DNA from: Methanosarcinales archaeon
GTDB taxonomy: Archaea; Halobacteriota; Methanosarcinia; Methanotrichales; Methanotrichaceae
Reading direction: 5' to 3'
DNA length: 6,644 bases
Assembly (NCBI GenBank): GCA_013415595.1
Contig: JAAEEW010000153.1
Span: forward strand, 1-6,644
A model generated the notes under the pieces. The model was not told the origin of the DNA, did not search any database, and was given only the letters and a program-made list of their open reading frames with translations. Below, piece by piece: positions 5,599-6,644 of this stretch; the stretch's first letter is position 1, and every line of letters begins with the position of its first letter. The translations under genes and the position numbers were made by a program.

Positions 5599-6644
5599 TT
5601 AAACAAGCCGGATAGTCTCCAGGTTCATGGGAGCCATGGTGGGTATTCGGTATCTCTTGTAGATAGAGCTGGCCAGGTCCAGACAGTTGCCCTCATCGCC
5701 ATGGTTGGTCAGCACTCTGCCGGGCTTGGGATAGATCCGGCGCACGTACTCCATGAGCTGGTTTCGGTCGGAGTGACCGGAGAAACCATCCACGGTGACC
5801 ACTTCCATGTTGATCTTGATAGTCTGGGTCTTGCCCTCCACGGGCAGGGGTACCTCTTTCCAGCCCTTCTGGACCCGTCTTCCCAGGGTGCCCTCGGCCT
5901 GATAGCCCACGATCACCAGGGTGTTTCGTTCGTCGGGACCCAGCCCCTTCAGGTACTCCATCACCGGCCCGCCGTTGAGCATGCCGCTGGTGGCCAGTAT
6001 CACCGCCGGCGGGCCGTCGATGATCTCCGCCCGCTGTTTGGCGTTCTCCACCTGCACGAAGCACTCCGCCAGGAAGGGATTGATGCCCCGGTGGAATATC
6101 AGGTCCCTCAGCTCGTTGTTCAGGTACTCCGGGTAGGTGGTGTGAATGGCAGTAGCCTCGTAGATCATGCCGTCCAGGTACACCGGAACCTCGTCCAGGG
6201 CCTTCTTGCGAATGGCTTCCTCCAGGACGATCATGACCTCCTGGCTTCGGCCCACGGCAAAGGCGGGAATGATAACCTTGCCGCCCCGGCTGGTGGTCTC
6301 CTTGACCACCTTCAGCAGGTGGTTCTCGGCCTCCTTCCGGGAGGGCTGGACGCTGTTGGCCCCGCCGTAGGTGGCCTCGGTGACCAGGGTCTCCAGCCTG
6401 GGGAAGCTGTTGACTGCCGGATCGAATAGCCGGGTGCGCTCGTACTTGAAGTCCCCGGTGAAGGCCACGTTGTACAGGCCGTCGCCCACATGGAAATGAG
6501 CTATGGAGGAGCCCAGGATGTGCCCTGCGTTGTGCATGGTCAGCTTGGTGTCCGGAGCTATGTCCGTCACGTCCCCGTAGTTCAGGGTGATGGTGTGCTT
6601 CAGGGCCTCCCGGATGAAGGAGGAGTCGTAAGGCAGCCTCTTGC
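5599..6644 (-). CDS. aCPSF1 (FttA), archaeal beta-CASP endoribonuclease and termination factor, C-terminal part
   Basis: C-terminal 347 residues of the archaeal CPSF73 homologue, which cleaves nascent RNA at U-rich sites and releases RNA polymerase in transcription termination. The reading frame is still open at the right edge. The family is usually ~630-640 residues, so the N-terminal KH domains and the HxHxDH metal motif lie outside the window. Visible, numbered from the first complete codon: metallo-beta-lactamase motif 3 HNAGHILGSS with His 41, motif 4 AFTGDFKYERTRL with Asp 64, beta-CASP motif A TEATYGG with Glu 89, PAFAVGRSQE near 126, ATSGMLNGGP near 217, GYQAEGTLGRR near 246, motif C GFSGHSDRNQL with His 290, and the conserved end PMNLETIRLV that forms the dimer contact in this family. 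No truncation or missing residue is seen in the part present. The downstream regulator is codirectional. The TAA stop at 5599-5601 is followed by a short gap without a strong U-run on the minus strand. Confidence 0.96.
   Translation of the reverse strand, partial: KRLPYDSSFIREALKHTITLNYGDVTDIAPDTKLTMHNAGHILGSSIAHFHVGDGLYNVAFTGDFKYERTRLFDPAVNSFPRLETLVTEATYGGANSVQPSRKEAENHLLKVVKETTSRGGKVIIPAFAVGRSQEVMIVLEEAIRKKALDEVPVYLDGMIYEATAIHTTYPEYLNNELRDLIFHRGINPFLAECFVQVENAKQRAEIIDGPPAVILATSGMLNGGPVMEYLKGLGPDERNTLVIVGYQAEGTLGRRVQKGWKEVPLPVEGKTQTIKINMEVVTVDGFSGHSDRNQLMEYVRRIYPKPGRVLTNHGDEGNCLDLASSIYKRYRIPTMAPMNLETIRLV

Noticed and set aside
5515..6429. A 304-codon plus-strand frame opposite aCPSF1
   Set aside because: The minus strand carries conserved beta-CASP motifs throughout; the plus-strand translation is a low-information antisense frame.

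Overview
The window looks like chromosomal DNA of a methanogenic archaeon, most likely a Methanothrix (Methanosaeta)-type member of the Methanotrichales. The reasons are the archaeal termination nuclease aCPSF1 (FttA), an archaeal Ski2-like helicase with an N-terminal cysteine domain, archaeal TATA/BRE-like promoter elements, and a secreted glycoprotein-like protein whose C-terminal half resembles a family I associate with Methanothrix. The genus assignment is inference from protein character, not from a database search.

Left part (1-1649) is AT-rich. Bases 1-320 hold no gene I can support but contain a plausible promoter. They are followed by one plus-strand gene (321-1649) for a signal-peptide-bearing protein. 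It carries two copies of a DUF11/DUF7507-like beta-sandwich repeat, the first lacking its front half, then a larger C-terminal domain. Eight N-glycosylation sequons suggest a cell-surface or exported protein.

Right part (about 1741-6644) is GC-rich and entirely minus-strand. In transcription order it has the C-terminal 347 residues of aCPSF1 (5599 to beyond the right edge), a small ArsR-like winged-helix regulator (5024-5533), a second winged-helix regulator with a long C-terminal domain (4217-5008), and an 814-residue Ski2-like helicase (1741-4185). The last three are spaced by 15 and 31 bp and are probably cotranscribed. A TATA-like box lies in the gap after aCPSF1, inside a 26-bp inverted repeat, so the two-regulator/helicase unit may have its own, possibly autoregulated, promoter as well as readthrough from aCPSF1.

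The biologically interesting point is the linkage of an RNA 3'-end-forming/termination nuclease with a Ski2-type helicase and two uncharacterised DNA-binding regulators. aCPSF1 cleaves nascent transcripts at U-rich sites. A Ski2-like helicase could unwind or feed RNA to archaeal RNases. The regulators could tune that module. The functional link is inference from gene order. The helicase gene converges on the surface-protein gene, and a perfect 8-bp inverted repeat straddles the helicase stop codon.
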